A stretch of DNA of 64,000 bases, taken from assembly GCA_028285145.1 (NCBI GenBank), contig JANQQC010000060.1, positions 186,001-250,000 on the forward strand. Direction: 5' to 3'. The notes beneath the pieces are model-generated. The model had not been told where the DNA came from and did no database searches. It was given only the letters and a program-made list of their open reading frames with translations. The number at the start of each line of letters is the position of its first letter. Position 1 is the first letter of the stretch. The translations under genes were made by a program, and so were the position numbers. The stretch comes from Hyphomonadaceae bacterium (GTDB taxonomy: Bacteria > Pseudomonadota > Alphaproteobacteria > Caulobacterales > Hyphomonadaceae). Below, piece by piece: positions 61,502 through 64,000 of the stretch.

Positions 61502-64000
61502 TTAGAAGGCGACCCGCACCCCTGCGCGAGCTCCGAAGCTTGAGTATCTTGATGAGACATCAGCATTGCCTTCGATGAAGCCCTGAAAGCCATTCCCGGT
61601 CAGCAGCTCCGCGCCCAGTTCGAGCCGGCCGAACGTGTTGGACAGCCGGTTATCGATCACGGCCGAAGACGTACCGGTGGAGAACGCGGCTCCGTCATTG
61701 GTCTCAGAGTGATAAACCGCCTTTGCATCCGCGTAGTAGTTGATCCTGTTACCGCCTTCGACTTCCGTCTGACCACCGACCCGTGCACCGGCCATGGTGC
61801 GCACCCCGCCAAAGTCATCGAACCGGACATCGGCTCCGAGCGCGGAGAAATCGTCCAGGCTTGTCTCCTGATACTCGACACTGGCGAGCGGCCGGATGAA
61901 GAAGGCTCCCTCTTCGAAACGAGCGCCGGCTTCGAGCCGGACGCCATACGCGCTGCCATCCAGATTGACATTGTATCCAGCCGACTGTGACCGAACGTCC
62001 GCGCCGATGACGTCATATTTGACGAGCGCGTTGGCGAAGTAGCGGCCAGTTTCGAACATCGCATAGGAGCCGATACTGAACGCGCCATAATTGACGCTGT
62101 CAGCGGTGCCGTCGAAGTCGAGATCCGAGCTCAGATAGCCGCCGGTGACACCGAACAGGATGTCGTGAGAGGCGATGTCGGGATCGAAATCATATCCGAC
62201 CTGAAAGCCGGCGAGAGTCTGCTCATAATCGAGGGAGACCGTCTGGTCCGTGCCGTTTGGAGCGAACGTGACGCTGTCATCCTGGGTGGCGACAGTGCCA
62301 TGTAGTTGCACCCAGAAGGGAGAGGTTCTCGTGTCTTCGTCAAGAGAGGCGATATGCGCCGCCCAGGCATCAGCAGAGCGATACCAGAGCGATTGCGCGC
62401 CTTCGGCATATTTGACGGTCTGGAACACTGGCGTGCCAATCGTGCTCGTCAGGAAGACATCGCCTGTCCCCGCATCGAAGAGCGTGGCGTAAGACAAGAA
62501 CCCTATGGTTGCGTCCTCATCGGCAAGCAGGAAGGCGTCTTCTGTGGTTCCGGCTCCGGCATCCACGATCAGGAAAGTGTTGCCGAAGTCCGGGCTGGCA
62601 CCGACCTCATTGACGATCAGCGAGGTGTTGCCGGTGGCCGCACCTGCGATGACCAGCCGGTCGGCTGAACCTGCGCCATCGGAGTTTATGTCCACTTCCA
62701 GCATGCCGGTGCCGGTATAGGTTCCCGGAAGGGTGAAGGTGTCTCCGGCTGCGCCATTGGCCAGGGAGACGAGCCCATTATTGGTGAACTGCTCCAGCCC
62801 GGTCAGCGTGACCGCGCCGGTGGCCGAGACGGTGCCGTCATTGGTGAATGCATCGTCGCCCGCGCCGAAATCGCTGTCGATTGTGGCATTGAACAGGCCG
62901 CTATTGGCGAGGCTGTCATTGAGCCCGCTCAGTTGCACGCCGCCATTGACGTTGCCGCTATTGCTCAGCGTGGTCTCGCCGCCGCTTGCCGCCAGTGCAA
63001 AGCCGGCCCCGCTCTCCAGCGTTCCGCTATTGTTGACGGCGATCGCTGTGCCCGCCGAGACCGCGTTAATCGCATTGCCGGTCCCGCCCGCAACAACACC
63101 GCTGGTCGTGATCACCGTCGGACCGGTCCCCTCGTTCAGCGTGTTGATGCCGTTGGTGCCACCGGCCACGTCAGCAGCGGTCACGGTCATATCAGTACCG
63201 GTGCCGGAGTTTCGCACGAAGATGCCGTCGAACTCTGTGCCGGTCGCAGTGCCGGTCGACGTCACCGCCGTTACGCCTGAACCGGAGTTCAGGCTGCGGA
63301 TCCCATAAAAACCGCCACTTGTATCGGCGGCTGACACCGTCAGGTCCGTGCCGTTAGCAGAGTTCGACGCGCGGACGCCTTCGAATGCCGCCCCGGCGGC
63401 GGTGCCGGTCGAGGTCACCGTCACAGCACCGGCCCCTACATTAAAGGCAAAGATGCCGAAGTTACCACCGCTCGTGTCGGCAGCTGTCACCGTAAGATCA
63501 GTGCCAGTGAAGGAGTTCTCTGCGAAGATACCTTCACCTGCTGTCCCTGTGGCCGTGCCCGTCGACGTCACCGTCAAAGCCCCCGACCCATCATTGTCAG
63601 CAAGAATGCCGCGTTCCCCGCCGCTCGTATCGGCGGCAGTCACCGTCAGGTCTGTACCGGCGCTGAAATTCTGTGCGAAGATGCCGTCAAAAGCTGTCCC
63701 GGTCGCGGTACCGGTCGACGTCACCGTCAAAGCCCCGGATCCGAAGTTCTCGGCAAAGATGCCGTAATCAACGCCACTCGTGTCGGCGGCTGTCACTGTC
63801 AGGTCGGTGCCAGTGGCGGAGTTCTCTGCGGCGATACCGTTACCTGCTGTCCCCGTGGCGGTGCCGGTTGAGGTCACGCTCAGAGCCCCAGAACCTAGAT
63901 TTTCGGCAAAAATGCCACTACCAAAACCGCTTGTATCAGCCGCCGTCACCGTAAGGTCTGTGCCGGCGTTCCTGTTCAGCGCCCGGATACCAGACCGTCC
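61502..64000 (-). CDS. Autotransporter, C-terminal part (partial)
   Basis: The frame is open to the end of the window, so the N-terminus and signal peptide are missing. At least 832 residues are visible. The C-terminal 280 residues form a type V autotransporter beta-barrel, starting near SPFWVQLHGTVATQDDSV and ending with the required Phe (FGARAGVRVAF). Before it comes a linker/pertactin-like region (SLANGAAGDTFTLPGTYTG, VIAGAATGNTSLIVNEVG). The passenger has six or more 51-residue repeats (63047-64000). The passenger likely forms a beta-helix exposed on the cell surface. Adhesion or cell-cell contact is the usual role; no enzymatic motif is visible. Confidence 0.9.
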   Translation of the reverse strand, partial: GRSGIRALNRNAGTDLTVTAADTSGFGSGIFAENLGSGALSVTSTGTATGTAGNGIAAENSATGTDLTVTAADTSGVDYGIFAENFGSGALTVTSTGTATGTAFDGIFAQNFSAGTDLTVTAADTSGGERGILADNDGSGALTVTSTGTATGTAGEGIFAENSFTGTDLTVTAADTSGGNFGIFAFNVGAGAVTVTSTGTAAGAAFEGVRASNSANGTDLTVSAADTSGGFYGIRSLNSGSGVTAVTSTGTATGTEFDGIFVRNSGTGTDMTVTAADVAGGTNGINTLNEGTGPTVITTSGVVAGGTGNAINAVSAGTAIAVNNSGTLESGAGFALAASGGETTLSNSGNVNGGVQLSGLNDSLANSGLFNATIDSDFGAGDDAFTNDGTVSATGAVTLTGLEQFTNNGLVSLANGAAGDTFTLPGTYTGTGMLEVDINSDGAGSADRLVIAGAATGNTSLIVNEVGASPDFGNTFLIVDAGAGTTEDAFLLADEDATIGFLSYATLFDAGTGDVFLTSTIGTPVFQTVKYAEGAQSLWYRSADAWAAHIASLDEDTRTSPFWVQLHGTVATQDDSVTFAPNGTDQTVSLDYEQTLAGFQVGYDFDPDIASHDILFGVTGGYLSSDLDFDGTADSVNYGAFSIGSYAMFETGRYFANALVKYDVIGADVRSQSAGYNVNLDGSAYGVRLEAGARFEEGAFFIRPLASVEYQETSLDDFSALGADVRFDDFGGVRTMAGARVGGQTEVEGGNRINYYADAKAVYHSETNDGAAFSTGTSSAVIDNRLSNTFGRLELGAELLTGNGFQGFIEGNADVSSRYSSFGARAGVRVAF
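63047..64000 (-). repeat. 153-bp tandem repeats coding 51-residue passenger units
   Basis: Six units begin at 63964, 63811, 63658, 63505, 63352 and 63199 and run to 63047, each exactly 51 codons. A further one is cut by the window end. A unit has two halves of 25 and 26 residues: GTDLTVTAADTSG-x3-GI-x-A-x-N and GALTVTSTGTATGTA-x2-GIFA-x-N. The halves share the beta-helix rung pattern. The last unit (63199-63047) is clearly degenerate. The variable residues lie at the same places in each unit. Confidence 0.9.

Noticed and set aside
62733..63767. Long plus-strand ORFs (191 and 139 codons) over the autotransporter
   Set aside because: They are antisense to the repeat-coding frame, Pro/Val/Ala-rich and follow its repeat period. 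They arise from codon bias of the real gene.
63047..64000. Possible CRISPR array because of regular repeats
   Set aside because: The period is 153 bp, the repeats keep one reading frame and encode a beta-helix passenger. No short repeat with unique spacers exists.

Overview
The window reads as a chromosomal segment of an aerobic, TonB-rich alphaproteobacterium, most likely a marine Caulobacterales/Hyphomonadaceae-type organism. The basis is six TonB-dependent receptors (TBDRs) in 64 kb, a FixJ-type HTH, an ECF41 sigma operon, PiuC and a DUF6607-type lipoprotein, spinster-type MFS and Fur boxes of the TGNGAAT type. No rRNA, phage or transposase gene was seen, so the lineage is an inference. 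Coding density is high, and most genes sit in short operons with ATGA-type overlaps.

Layout. 1-2.0 kb: end of a FixJ-like regulator, a lone receiver protein and an Nramp-like transporter. 2.0-6.5 kb (minus): TBDR, TauE/SafE permease, then a Tat-exported aminotransferase. 6.9-12.2 kb: a Fur-type iron/heme island with PiuC, an acidic Gly/Glu lipoprotein, a DUF6607 lipoprotein, a heme/hemoglobin-type TBDR and a 64-aa protein, with three Fur-like boxes at the two divergent promoters. 12.4-14.1 kb: hipBA with three operator elements. 14.1-18.5 kb (minus): TBDR and PhoD phosphatase behind a Pho box. 18.9-23.5 kb: ANTAR regulator with a degenerate receiver, a structured leader holding an ANTAR-type hairpin, a TBDR and a second TauE/SafE. 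23.5-26.6 kb: a P450 divergent from an ECF41 operon whose promoter and an extra 41-aa leader ORF are visible. 26.8-30.4 kb: bifunctional PutA. 30.7-36.4 kb: AraC regulator, TBDR, alpha/beta hydrolase and spinster-type MFS. 36.6-39.0 kb: MHYT-PAS-GGDEF-EAL protein. 39.1-50.8 kb: two lipoprotein sulfatases with their own, apparently exported, formylglycine-generating enzyme, divergent from TetR, TBDR, GH3 glucosidase and GPH symporter, together a plausible sulfated glycan/glycoside locus. 50.8-57.1 kb: AbgT transporter, HemN, a tandem Usp protein and a CPA2 antiporter. 57.4-61.2 kb: two small proteins, a possibly Zur-controlled DUF3299 lipoprotein and PhoX. 61.5 kb to the end: the C-terminal part of an autotransporter with 51-residue repeats.

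Common theme: outer-membrane import (TBDR) paired with an inner-membrane carrier and a periplasmic or cytoplasmic enzyme, each unit with its own switch (Fur, PhoB, ANTAR, AraC, TetR and possibly Zur). The least explained items are the two TBDR-TauE/SafE units, one with an exported PLP enzyme and one behind an ANTAR-type leader, the exported FGE-sulfatase operon, and the small ORF in the ECF41 operon.
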